In this document: positions 13,758 through 25,171 of the stretch, piece by piece
Layout: every line of letters starts with the position of its first letter
How positions within the stretch are numbered: position 1 is the stretch's first letter
From: Temnopleurus reevesii
Lineage: Eukaryota; Echinodermata; Echinoidea; Temnopleuroida; Temnopleuridae
Reading direction: 5' to 3'
DNA: 64,000 nt
NCBI GenBank assembly: GCA_036244855.1
Contig: BQKZ01000494.1
Coordinates: 92,562 to 156,561 of the forward strand
Program-made: the position numbers and the translations under genes
The notes under the pieces: generated by a model
Seen by the model: the letters and a program-made list of their open reading frames with translations, nothing else
Database searches by the model: none
Told to the model about the DNA's origin: nothing

Positions 13758-15837
13758 AAAACTTCCGGATTCCTTTAAGCTTCTCTTCAGCTCACATAAT
13801 AATGGCAACCAACACAGAAAGGACAGCATAAGTCTTTCAATCAAGTGCAACATTATTAGAATATTAACTAATGTTGAAATCAAATCCAAACGCAACATTA
13901 CCAGTATTATAATGAGCCGTAATAGTTTACCATGAAAAACTCTTATTGTGAGAATTACCTTGGACAAAATTTTAAGATGTGCTGACGTAATGTAAAGTTT
14001 TTTTCTCTCTTTTTTGAAGGGGTAGGATGGGGGCGCCGAAAATACAGAAAATGTTAAAGCTTTTAGTTCGAATAGAGTACTCATGATTAATTTCGTATTG
14101 CGCAAAATAAATAAATGGGATTACTCCCGGTCAAAATTTTCTATTTGATGATTTCTGGTTCTTTTAAGACGTCGAATATAGATGATATAATAATGAAAGT
14201 GCGTGAAATATCTCAAGGACTTGGAAGTAATAACTTTTTAAAAAATGAAAAGCTTTCTTTTAGTCCCTCCTTATCCACGAGATTTCTTGAAAGGTCAGAA
14301 ATATCTCTCTTTAAAACCGTCTAATTCAATTTCAATTACTTTCCAGAAAGTTTTGGCTGGCTCCCTATATCCTTGTTTCAATTATTGGTAGAAACCCTTC
14401 TGCTGATAGATGAAATTGCTTCGTCTCTGCGTCAAGAAGAAAAATATATAGCCCACGAGTTTGTTTAGATGTGCTACGAAGTACATCATTTCATCGACAT
14501 AAAACCGTTGTATGATTATTCTTGAGATCATGTGTTCGTTAATGTGAGATTTGTGAAAATATAACCGACTTTTCCATTTGCTTGATTCGTTTTTAATAAA
14601 TTGTTCGTGGTGGATCCTCAAAGTCAGGATATACGTGGGAAAATCCATTACCGCTTTTATATCCTGTGCAGACTTGGCTAGATTACGTAGGTCTAGAAAG
14701 AAATGAGACAGTGGAATATCAGACGGGGGTCTAATTTTAAATCTAATCTAAAAGTTTAAGTTTTTGTTTTAGATATATTATAAAAAGTAGAAATGATCAA
14801 GTAATGATTGAAAAATGATTTTGTGTTGATAGGTTAAGTGCTACAGCAATGCATATCCACACATTGCCTATTAAAAGGGGACATTTTGAGGATTAAAAGT
14901 GGAAATCGTTGAGGGGTAAAATTCTACCAGCGAAACATACTGACTGTAAAATTATTGGTTAAAATGTGTTTAATGTGTGGTCGGAATTTGGACAGATTTA
15001 AACCAATAGATATGTAAAATACGTTTGACTTATGGTATGATTATGCAATTTCACCATAAGTTAGATTTGGTCCCACAAATGTGTGAACAGTATGTTGTCC
15101 AGTGTTGGATAAAATGTTGTCAATTTTCTTTAGAAGAGTGTAAAAAAAGAAACAGAGAGAGTTAAGGCTGTATCGGAAGAATGTTACGACATTCAAACAA
15201 ACGAAAAAAAAGGATTAACAACGACAATCAGTAAATCAATAATAGCGTTGTGATGTGTTGTAGGGATAAACTATAGTGGCAGGAATATAAATGTATGTGG
15301 GATACGGGAACATAAAGGAATTGCAATTCATGCCATTTGTCATCTGTCGTAATCGTAACAGAGTAACATGGTGTATGTCATTACGGCGTCAGACTCTAAA
15401 TCTGCCAATATTCATAATTCTGCTATCACCATGACAACACAAGATACGCCCTATCGTATTTCTCTTTCCAGGACGCCCGCCGTAATGTTTTTCAAAAATC
15501 TGAATTTCAAAATGACATTTCGGTGACCGGAAAATGGATCAATTACTTAGGCCTCCTTCTTCAATTTCAGCGTTGTAAAGCAGTATATCTTCCACTATAG
15601 TTGCTTCAGGAAATGGAATTGACTTCAGAAAGCTAATGGTTGTGATATTACACGTTTATGATGACAAATATATCAAATCGTTGAAGACATCACGGCGTAC
15701 TTCAAATTCTTTCAATTGACAAGGGACCTCCCTCAGTATAGGCTCAGTTCGAATGAAACTAGGCAACGTATTTAAAACTCATAAAAACAAATCATCGCAA
15801 ATAGCGAACACAAAAAATGTCCAGGGACAAATAAATT
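13758..15837. repeat. 2.08-kb direct duplication, copy 2, joined by one N
   Basis: This is the second copy of the segment at 11673-13755, in the same orientation and starting immediately after a single N at 13757. It is 3 bases shorter because CAGTCATTCG in copy 1 reads CAGTTCG here. A lone N exactly at the junction of near-identical copies is typical of an assembler or gap-filler joining two overlapping or allelic contigs without collapsing them. The 131-codon minus-strand frame across the N is an artefact. Confidence 0.95.
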
Positions 15838-18800
15838 AATTGTAGATTATTTGTAAAATTGGCTAATGGGGACTGTTGGCTAACGCTGCATTAGTTTCGA
15901 TCGCAGTCTACGTACGCATATATGCTAGCTGTGCCAAACGTGTACCAAACAAAATATGATATCTGCGCTTACTCCCATAGGGACGGTGTAATTGGTCCAT
16001 CCACAATGTGCATACGTGTTTTTGTTTGTGTAAACGAGTCTCCAAATGGGTGGCACCAAGGTATTATTGCTGGTGGTACATGAATGTATCAGCGAAGTTT
16101 GAAGAAATTTACTACAATTTTTATTTTTGAACCGTTCATTTTCGTATATTTTCTGGGTATATACATGTAGTGAATGATCTCATACAATATAAAATGTTCT
16201 AATAATCCTGAATTCATCAAAATTCATCAAGACCAATCCGAAAGTTATAGCGCACAATTCTTGAACATTGACTGTCTTATGAAAAATCAAAACAAACGAC
16301 TGATAATAAAATTCTGACCATGAACTATACCCAAGACAACTAGTATCCGTTGTTTGCAATATACAAACTAATATAATTATTGACATTAATATTCTTTCAT
16401 ATATTATTTTTTTTTTTCAAATGTAAGTGTTTGGTCCTCATTTACTTCACTGGGATCGTCGGCAAACCATGGGCTTAAATTAAAGATAATGGACTAAAGA
16501 CGATCTCAGATTTGAAATTTAGGCCACAAGGCATAAACAACAGGTGGTCTCGATTAAAGACATGAATCATCTCTATCAGATCTTGACTAACATTGAAAAA
16601 TCCGTGACTTAAAGTCGCGTAATTAAACGATATCCGAAAGTGTTCTCTCTTTTACTGTCGTCGGATCTACCACATCGATTGAATAAAGCGCGTCGGCAGT
16701 CAATATGTAGTATATAAGTCCACGATTAAACTTACGAATGTATTTTACCAAACGGTTGTACGTGCCTAGTCTTTCAACACTTTCCATTACACCTCGAAAG
16801 AAGATGTGCTTTGTATCATTATCTGCGATGCAATGTAAACCAAAAAACAAACATCCTCTACCGGAAGATCATGCAAGATCACAACTAGTTGCATGTATAC
16901 ACATTAACAATGCACTTCCAAGTAACATTTATCGAATTTAAAGCAATCGTACTGTAACAATGATTTAAATTCAATACCACAGTTTTCAATGTCATCTGAT
17001 GATGACCATAAGATAAGAAAAGAGGTAAAATTTTGTTTTAATTGAAGATTTGATGTGCTCTACAAATCATTCGAAATATATTTAACTTAAAAAAAGACTG
17101 TTTTAACATCTATAAGTGCAGTTGGTAAAGTGTATTTTATCATACGACATAATTTTGCGACAAATCTGCATTAAAGTTTTTATTTTCAATGTTTCTCAAC
17201 ATTTTCCCTTTCCGATTTGGTTTGCTAGCTCGACAATAAGAATATTTTCAGATTTAAAATTCTGATTTGATTTATAAGAAGAACAATTTTACGTGAGAGA
17301 TATTGATAAGATGTCGTATACCTTGACTCATTGTATCGGAAAATATTTCTTCACTTCTGGCCCTTTCAATGAGGTTCATGTATAATTTTAGCATTTGAAA
17401 ATGTAATAATCAGTGTGTAGTGCACATGATATCCTGAATACAGTAAATCAAAATGAAATAAAATACTCATTCAGCACACACCCCTATACACACGCGTTCA
17501 CACGTACACCTCCACAAACATTAATTGTCTGAATCTTCATATGGAATGAATGAAATATGAATAATTCAAGTCTTACTTAAACAAAAATGTGATACGCGAA
17601 AACATGAAGAAATATGTTTTTGAATAAATATTTAAATCATATCGAATCTCAAGCTGTCTAAGATTCCATTGTGATATGAAACTTGTTTTTATCAAATGAA
17701 TTGCTTAAATTGCCTATGATACCGCGTGGGGAATAGCAACAAATCAAATCTCCACAACAAATACATTTTCAATTCAATATGGCTAATGTTATGTCAGACT
17801 AAAGTAGAAAAATGAATAAATACATACATGAAATATCAATATGAAATAAGATATTTGATTTAAAAAAAATCAACCAGACTGGCTTGACAAATACAGAACT
17901 TGGAATTATGAATCACACACTCCCTATATATACATTCTTAAATGTAGGAATAGAACTTTGCATATCAAATTTTGACCATGCAAATATTGTTAACTTAAAG
18001 GTACATGCATATAGATCTGCATTGGTCACAATGAACAAATATATGTAAAACGAGCTGACATATAAAAAAAAATTGCTTCACATGCATAGAAATGAATGTA
18101 TACAAAACTGGGAGATGACGTGTTATGCAGAGGCGTATCCGGGGGTGAAGGGTGCGGGCACCTCCGTAAAAATTTTGGGGGAAATATAATAACTTCTTCT
18201 TTTGCTTGTTAGGCCGAACGTGAAGACGAATTCGGGCGTATTCTAGTTTGAACGTCACAACCAAAGGCCCAAAACGGTTACAAAAAGGACAACCGTCCGA
18301 CGCGTCGGTATTGGGCCCCGATGCTCTCCGCCATAATGCGAGCGTCATTTCTGCACTGTGAGGCAATGTAATTGCAAATGTGAAACCTACGCACGATGTT
18401 TTGTTGTTCAATTAATTAGCCATTTTGGGGTCTCGGTTTTATTCAAGTAGAGTGTGAATATATTATAATTTGTTATTGAAAACTTTTTTGTGTGTGTTTC
18501 TATTAAAATCTACCGGTATTTATAATTACAGACATTGGATAGAAAAAAAAAGAATCTATTGCATCATTGAGAATGATTATGCAAATATCATATACTATTC
18601 CTATATTGGGGAGAGCTGGCGCTTCAGATGGTCAAGTTTGTGAGCTGCAGTAAAATGTTCACACAGTACAGTATAATTAACAACGCAAGGAAAAGGAGAG
18701 CAGTAGAAATGAAAGTAAAGGTTGGCAGAAAACTGAAAAATAAATAAACATCCCGGTAAGAGTCTCAAAGGAATTGCTCAAAGCTTTTCGGTTCTATTTG

Positions 18801-19698
18801 TATTCGAATGTTTGCTGAGCGGAAATAGAAAATGAGAAATAGCACTTTTTCTAAATTGGTAACTGTTTACAATGTGATGCCCAAAAATGTGCGAAAAGTA
18901 CTTTACGGTGTGTATATACCGAAACCAACGACTTCAATTTTGCTCAAAAACAAGAAAAGTGCAGAAAAGGTCATCGTGATAGGAAGAACTAAAAGAGAAT
19001 TAGAAAAGATGAAGCAAGTTGGGCGACCGCGTTCCAATAATTTATTCGAGACGGATGTTAATATACGGTATATTTTAATAGGGATATACATGTACAACCT
19101 GTGGGGCATGTTGTATAATGTTATCTGAATAATCATTCTCTTAGATGCAATGAAGTGAAACATCTTTTTTAAACCAAATGTTTGTCTTATATCTATATTA
19201 TATCATACATTTCGATTGCTTTTATCATCATGATTCTCGAAACAAATTAAATGCTATCAGAGACCAATATAGGCAAAACTTGAAAGAGATTATTAAATCA
19301 AGAACAAAAACCGATAGGAGATGATAAACATATATGTGAGTTATATTTTAATGTTGAATCGTTCTCCACGTTCCAGGATTAAAAAGAAATCCCTCTAATC
19401 TTATTAAAATGTCCCTGTGAAGAACGAAGATGTGGTATAGGTTAAAGTCACGCTGCGGCAAATTGCTGCGAGGATTCATCAGCTTTGCGGCAGGTTCAAT
19501 CACGGAAACTTGACGCAACGGACGTGTCAAAGCGACACCAGCATTAAAGAAGCGTCACGCTATTTCACTGTTTACCATCGTCACCCTTCCCAAACCGCGT
19601 CTCTTCATTTCCATTTCTGTGTTTTCAGCATTCAGATCCCTTTACCAGTTTACTTTTTATACAATGAAATGTATTTTTCTGTTTTTGTCTATTTACAG
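15838..19698. other. Upstream region of the peptide gene, non-coding
   Basis: This stretch is AT-rich and has no recognised gene. A weak exon-like stretch on the minus strand is listed separately (16736-16822). A 98-codon plus frame at 18832-19128 matches nothing I know. The last bases (about 19675-19698) form a pyrimidine-rich tract ending in TTTACAG, a good 3' splice site immediately before the peptide gene's start codon. An upstream 5' untranslated exon is therefore expected, possibly within this region. A second acceptor-like site, GTGTTTTCAG, ends near 19628. I could not identify the promoter or the first exon. Confidence 0.5.
16736..16822 (-). CDS. Weak exon-like open stretch, unknown
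   Basis: Read on the minus strand, a T-rich tract ends in CATCGCAG at 16823-16830 and is followed by 87 open bases. The stretch closes before GTAAGT (donor at 16735 downward). The exon would be phase 1 at both ends, a symmetric class common in extracellular proteins, and would read NDTKHIFFRGVMESVERLG and onward. The frame stays open past the donor to 16623, with a segment reading GLIYYILTADALYSIDV that faintly resembles a beta-propeller strand pattern. No neighbouring exon was found. This could be chance. Confidence 0.15.
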
Positions 19699-19705
19699 TA
19701 CAACG

Positions 19706-19817
19706 ATGGAGCTGAGGTTATTTGTCCTGGTAGCACTATTCTGCGCTCTCGCTGCGTCACTTCCGGCCAACCACGCACGAGAAAGGAGGACGACCAACCC
19801 AGTACTTCGAGACAAAG
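19706..19817 (+). CDS. Secreted RYamide-like neuropeptide precursor, first coding exon
   Basis: This exon encodes residues 1-37 of a 102-residue precursor. The exon itself starts at 19699 after a pyrimidine-rich tract ending TTTACAG, so a 5' untranslated exon lies upstream. ATG at 19706 has A at -3 and G at +4. Residues 1-18 (MELRLFVLVALFCALAAS) form a classic signal peptide with a hydrophobic core and an Ala-Ala-Ser cleavage context. A furin/prohormone-convertase site RERR follows at 25-28, then the start of the presumed mature peptide (TTNPVLRDK). The exon ends in phase 1 at AAAG, directly before GTACAT, a usable though not ideal donor. Joining to the exon at 42420 keeps the frame. The architecture (signal peptide, basic site, amidated peptide, C-terminal peptide) is that of neuropeptide precursors. 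I do not recognise the family. Confidence 0.72.
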
Positions 19818-21347
19818 GTACATTGTTCACTTTCCTACTAATCAGATCTAAACCTTCCCTCGGGTGATTGTAATTAGCTTTTGAATGATGCGATGAAATG
19901 AACTGCATTCAAAACAAGCCTTTGTCCTCTTTTCATGAACTCAGGACTTTCTATGAAAAAGAACTAATTATCCGAAGGAGGAATCCTTGTGAAAATTAGA
20001 AATTAGAAATTACTGGAAGTATTGGATTATCAGTGTAATAACAAAAATAGCACAGGTTAATAAAAACTCACAAAAACAAACAAACAAGCATACACCCAAA
20101 CACCGAATCCTTCTAATGATGATTCTTTTTTATGGCTACGAAATGATTTTTTTATCAAAACAAATTTGACTTTGCGACCCGAACGCAATGTTTGATATTC
20201 ATAACCTTAGGTTATTAGGTTGCTTAAAAGTAAGGCATTTCATTCTGTGGGACAAAGTCTTTAATACTAACAACCTCTCGCATGTTGTCAAATTATAAAT
20301 CTAAAGTCTATCCAAACTTTCTCTCAGATTAATCCTATTGAATAATATATGCAATTGAAGACGCCCTGACTTTTGATTAACACTTAAAGATCTCTCACAA
20401 TATGATTTGACAATTGTAACATTAGTAGTCTAACATTGAACTTTTAAGTTCGATTGATACTCGACCAGCTAAGCACTGTATACGTTTTACATGCAATTTC
20501 AGGCGTTATGATTACTTTAAAAAATAAATATTTGTGGCTCGAGTTCGAATCAATGCTCGATACATTTTGAATGGTGACATTAATCGTTTATTCAAGACGT
20601 GAATAGCCATACCAAAAGGCATGTGAGTTTTATGCAACAATTTCATGATTAATATATCTTCAATCGGTCAGATCTGATTACAAATCAAGTTATTTCTTTT
20701 AAACATCTGTGTTGTCTCACGAAATCGTAGCTTTTGTTAAATGATTGAGGATATGGTCAATAAAACATATCAAAATCTGCTCCAGTGGTTGCTGGTCCAA
20801 TCATTTTTAACTTTGGAAACGATGGTATCGTTGTCTAAGGTATATGAAGTTACTGAAACACTGGAATTATGAATTCATCAAAATGTATCTTACTCCTAAT
20901 CGAATTTGGTAAGGGGAATAATTTAGCTTTGGACATTATTTGTAACCTAACGTTATTAATTGGCAAAAGCCATCGACACAAACACTGTGCCAGATGATAG
21001 GCATACACCACGATTACGCAACTCAATCTTCCAGTATGCCGCGTGGCCTGGCGATACAACGTAATATCGAAATCCGACCAATGGCAAGCAATCGCTAAAT
21101 CGCTTAAGTCCAGTAAATTCATTTGAGTGTTTAGACGTAACCTATTTATTCATTGTTATGGCGCCAAATTATACAATCATTTTACCACCTGTTTAATATA
21201 ACAATCAAAAGTTTCCATCGGCTAAAGTGTAAGGATCCCAATTCCTTGTAATCCCGACCAATCACGACTCGCCACCTGTCTAGGCTATGTTGATATTTGC
21301 TGCATAGATAGACTAGAGATTTGAGGAAGAATCAAACTCCGATTCTA

Positions 21348-21534
21348 AAGGCCCTGTCACACCAAACACGGCACGGCACCACGACACGGCAATACGGCAC
21401 GGCTTTTGCGCTATGTCTACTCTGTGATTAGCTAATTGTTGACAATTCTTTGAGCAGAGTAAAGAACTGGCCAATAACGACCATGTGTAATTGCCATGCC
21501 GTGATGCCGCATCGTGTTTGGTATGACGGGGCAT
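21348..21534. mobile_element. GGCCC-type foldback MITE, degenerate copy
   Basis: The ends are inverted repeats beginning AAGGCCCTGTCACACCAAAC. The right end is decayed but recognisable (GTGTTTGGTATGACGGGGCAT). TA dinucleotides flank both sides (21346-21347 and 21535-21536), the target duplication of Tc1/mariner-like insertions. The 187 bp contain no open frame, so the element is non-autonomous. A better preserved relative lies at 48463-48643, sharing CACACCAAACACGGCAC. The transposase family that moved it is inferred only from the TA target site. Confidence 0.8.
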
Positions 21535-22002
21535 TACGGTTGCTGTCTACTGAAGATATGAACTTATTGTGTTGTGGGAGTGCGATAAGTGTGTTGCTTG
21601 ACTTTTGACACTCATGTTCAACAATTTGTATTCAGATCTATTAATGACTGAAGCAAATCTTATCATACTATAGATGATAATTGCTAAGATTACTGACGAT
21701 GTAGAGATGCCAGTCAGGATTCAAGATAAATTCATTCATTCCACTTTGCCATAATCATTGAATTTTAATGTACTGTAAATCGAATAAATAAAATATTGAA
21801 ATTACTGAAGACAATATCATTAACAAACATAAAATACAAGTGAAGAGAATGGAAAAAAGGAAATCAGGACTTATAGATATATTAATGAGTAAATATTTAT
21901 CTGTATAGATCACCTAAAATCAAAACGGGATAGAATGGACTTAGAATGGGAGGGGGATAACGAAGATATTCATCCGGCCTGACATGTATGGAAATATGTG
22001 GA

Positions 22003-22037
22003 TTTTTTTTTCTTTTTTTTTTTTTTTGGGGGGGGGG
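22003..22037. repeat. Poly-T/poly-G homopolymer tract
   Basis: About 24 T, interrupted by one C, are followed directly by 10 G. The tract is low-complexity, its length is unreliable in assemblies, and no function is suggested. Confidence 0.9.
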
Positions 22038-24981
22038 CGTTAGTTAAAATAACGTTTGTTATATAATGATAACAGTCTTATCCTATAGTTTGCATTTCAG
22101 TAAAAGTATATTCTAATAAATTGTACACCCCGTATGTTTTTCGGCAGGGTGTACCGAAAGTTGAGACAAGTGGAAATAAAATTGTTGGTGAGTGTTGTGA
22201 GGGTTCTGAAATAGAAGTGATTGAACTATCTGGTGCAATATCGATGTACATGTATTTGGCTATGAGTCATAAATATGTTACTGAGAGCAAGAGTCAATTC
22301 GTGGTTATAATTAAGGAACATTAAAGGACATTCCCAAGATAAATACTGGTATGTGAAATGCGAAATTAATATCGGAGTATATACTACACCACATTCTTAG
22401 AATGATCACCATGCTTCCTCTGAGTATGATCTCATACTTTTGAGTTCTCCCGCATGAGCAGACCAACATCTACCCCCTTACCCCACCCCCTCACAAGAAG
22501 GGGGCTATCTAAAAGGTTGCTAATGATTGCGTCCTTCGAGCGGTCATGCCTATACACTCTGTTTGTTGATCGAATCTAATCATAAAGGTTACATTGGAAT
22601 AACAATAACACTTTTTTTTTCTTAATGGAAGCCAACAAAACGTCAAAGGTTGCTTGCACAATGCCCCAAGAGAAAAGCAACAGTTAGTCGGTCTCTTCCG
22701 TCGGCAGATAATTTTGGATCTAAGTGCTTCAAATCATGCAATCCATTATTTCATTTATCTCATCTGCATTGCCCACACGAGCATTCGTTTAACATTTAAA
22801 ATGCTTACATTTAATAATATTTCCCAACAAAATGGATATTTCATTTTGCTATAATTGCAGACAATGCAAGCTTAAATTCAGCGCTTGTTATCATAACATC
22901 AAACGCTACCGGAACATTTAACTAATGCATGAAGTTCGATTGATTATGGAGCATATTGTTATGAAAATTTTGCCTAAAAACAGGTGGTTCAGGAAGCAGA
23001 TAGTGTAAGCCAGAAAGAATTGCCACCATCAATCATCGTTCATTGCAAGTTTGGTCAAGTTTATGCTCAATCAACTCTGAAAGCGCTATGTAGCTCCATA
23101 AACTTAAGAAAATATTTTCATTTCGACAGCTGCTTTTTTAATCTTCAATATACATAATGAGGGGATTTTTTTCCAGTCATAAAAATGCAGCTGCTATATT
23201 CGTTGATGTTAATGGGAAATGAGAAAACAAAGAGGTTTCATATTAATCAATCACCGGTTTAGAAACTGCCTAGGAAATACATTAGTGTTTGTATTTTGTT
23301 AACAACAGGAAACATATTTTCTAATGCAATATATATTACCCAATGTCAGGGTTCTTGCTTGCCTTCTGCAAATGACGCATGATTTGTTACGAAAGCAGAA
23401 TCGTTGTGCCAAAAAACACGAATTTACATGTGAAACAAATTTGGGATTCATTTGAATAAATGACAGATTTTCAATCAACCAGCCGTTTTATTATTTTGCA
23501 TCTAAAATGAGCAAATTTTTATTTTCCTCAACAAAGATGAAAATGAAGCTTATTTACATTTCCAAGCAAAAGAATCTCGTTAACGTCTCTAATCCATTTA
23601 ATCCTCTCATTGGGAATATTATCAATGAGTAATAACTTTCATCTTTACTTGATTTTCATGCAAATACATAGATCCTGACATAGACAAGAATGCTATTTAA
23701 TGATCAATCAAAATTCCATGAATAATAAACGCTTCTTAAAGGTACTTGTAATTTTGAATTTTGTTTGCAAGGACGTAAAATAATCATATAGCAATTTATC
23801 TTGTTCGTCTAACATAATTTCCAAGTGCAATTTAAGAACAAAACGAAGGTTCAACCCCAAACGCAAATGCAAACTGCAAGTTCCACATCAGTTGTAAATG
23901 TAATCGAAGTTTTGAACATAATTTCACTCCATTTATTGTCTTATTTTATCAATTCACCTTTAATAAGCCGAATACAATTGTTCAATTTTATTCTTTGCAT
24001 TTCTTATAGTACTTCCATTTTTTTTTTTACAAATGAAAATGTGCATCTTACGGGATTCTTCATGTACATAATTTTATACATGAATCCTGTATAAACTTAT
24101 ACTATAGAGTTTATATTAATCCTGAAAAAGTAGGACTGGTATCCTCTGAGATTTATTCAAAATAATCAAAACTGTGAATATAAGCCATGTAATTGATTTG
24201 GAATTTTACACTATATCTCACACTAGCTGACACTAAGTGTAAAAACCAAAATAGGGTCCGTTGTTTGTTTAACAAAGATCCGTATATGTTGACGATGTAC
24301 ACAAATTTAAAAAAAATGTATTCTTATCTAGAAGCATATTGGTAAAAATAGACAGGAATCATAAACAAGTTCAATATTTTCCAACAATGAATAGATACAA
24401 ATACCCATTCTATAGTACCTGTCTAGAAATCCTTAAAAAGGCAATTATTGTTTAAAAAGAAGTCTTTCACTACTACGTTTACTAGCTTATGGAATGTCAA
24501 TCGCTACTGAACAATTAAGTAAAACCGTAAGTTTCGAAAAAATGGCATTAATTTGTAACGTAAAACTTGCACATGAATTTCATTGACATCCGGTCACGTG
24601 ATCAAATACCAACGATATTGGCATCCAGTTGTTTGAAATGTTTTGTTTTAATTGAGACATAAAGTACATTTGAGCTAGTTTCCATTTTGTTCTCCTACAT
24701 TTTGATGAGAATATATATGGCTTTCGTTGATTTGTTCTTTTAGGGGTATGTTAACGGATATTGTTTTAATTTGCGTTCACTCTTTTAATAATCATTTCAT
24801 TCATGTGCTACAATAAATATGCAAAATAGGCTGAGTACCATTGTTAGTTGTATTAAATTATCATACAGGAGTTACAAGCATACTTGTGTGATTACGGATA
24901 TAGGATGACAGTCTAAGTCAACAAGGTTTGGCAAACTCTTTTTCTCTAAGAGCGGTATATTGATTACATAAATGCAAGTAC

Positions 24982-25171
24982 CTGATAGCTTGAATGCACT
25001 GCGTAAGGCTATGCCCATTTTGTTCAGTCCACTTAACGTGTTTGATACCCTTAACTTCTGGTCTATTTCTATACCCTTTGGGCGATTTAGTCGCTCAACA
25101 ATAGAGAACATCCATCTCATTTGATAATGTGACACCAAATTCAACGCGCTATCGGCAGCGAGATCTCTCAC
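24982..25171 (-). CDS. Candidate orphan internal exon, product unknown
   Basis: On the minus strand a tract ending TTATCCCTTCAG (acceptor CAG at 25172-25174) is followed by 190 bases open in one frame, which end before GTACTTGC (donor from 24981). The 63 codons read VRDLAADSALNLVSHYQMRW and onward, with a helical, charged character (for example IVERLNRPKGIEIDQKLRV). The stretch looks richer in G+C than its surroundings, by eye. I do not recognise a domain and found no partner exons. It lies inside the peptide gene's long intron on the opposite strand, so if real it belongs to a nested gene or a decayed copy of one. Chance remains possible. Confidence 0.3.

Noticed and set aside
13710..14105. 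131-codon minus-strand ORF across the duplication junction
   Set aside because: It crosses the N at 13757 and exists only because two copies were joined.
22148..22189. Short acceptor-donor pair as an extra exon of the peptide gene
   Set aside because: Joined in phase 1 to the first coding exon it brings in an in-frame stop at once.
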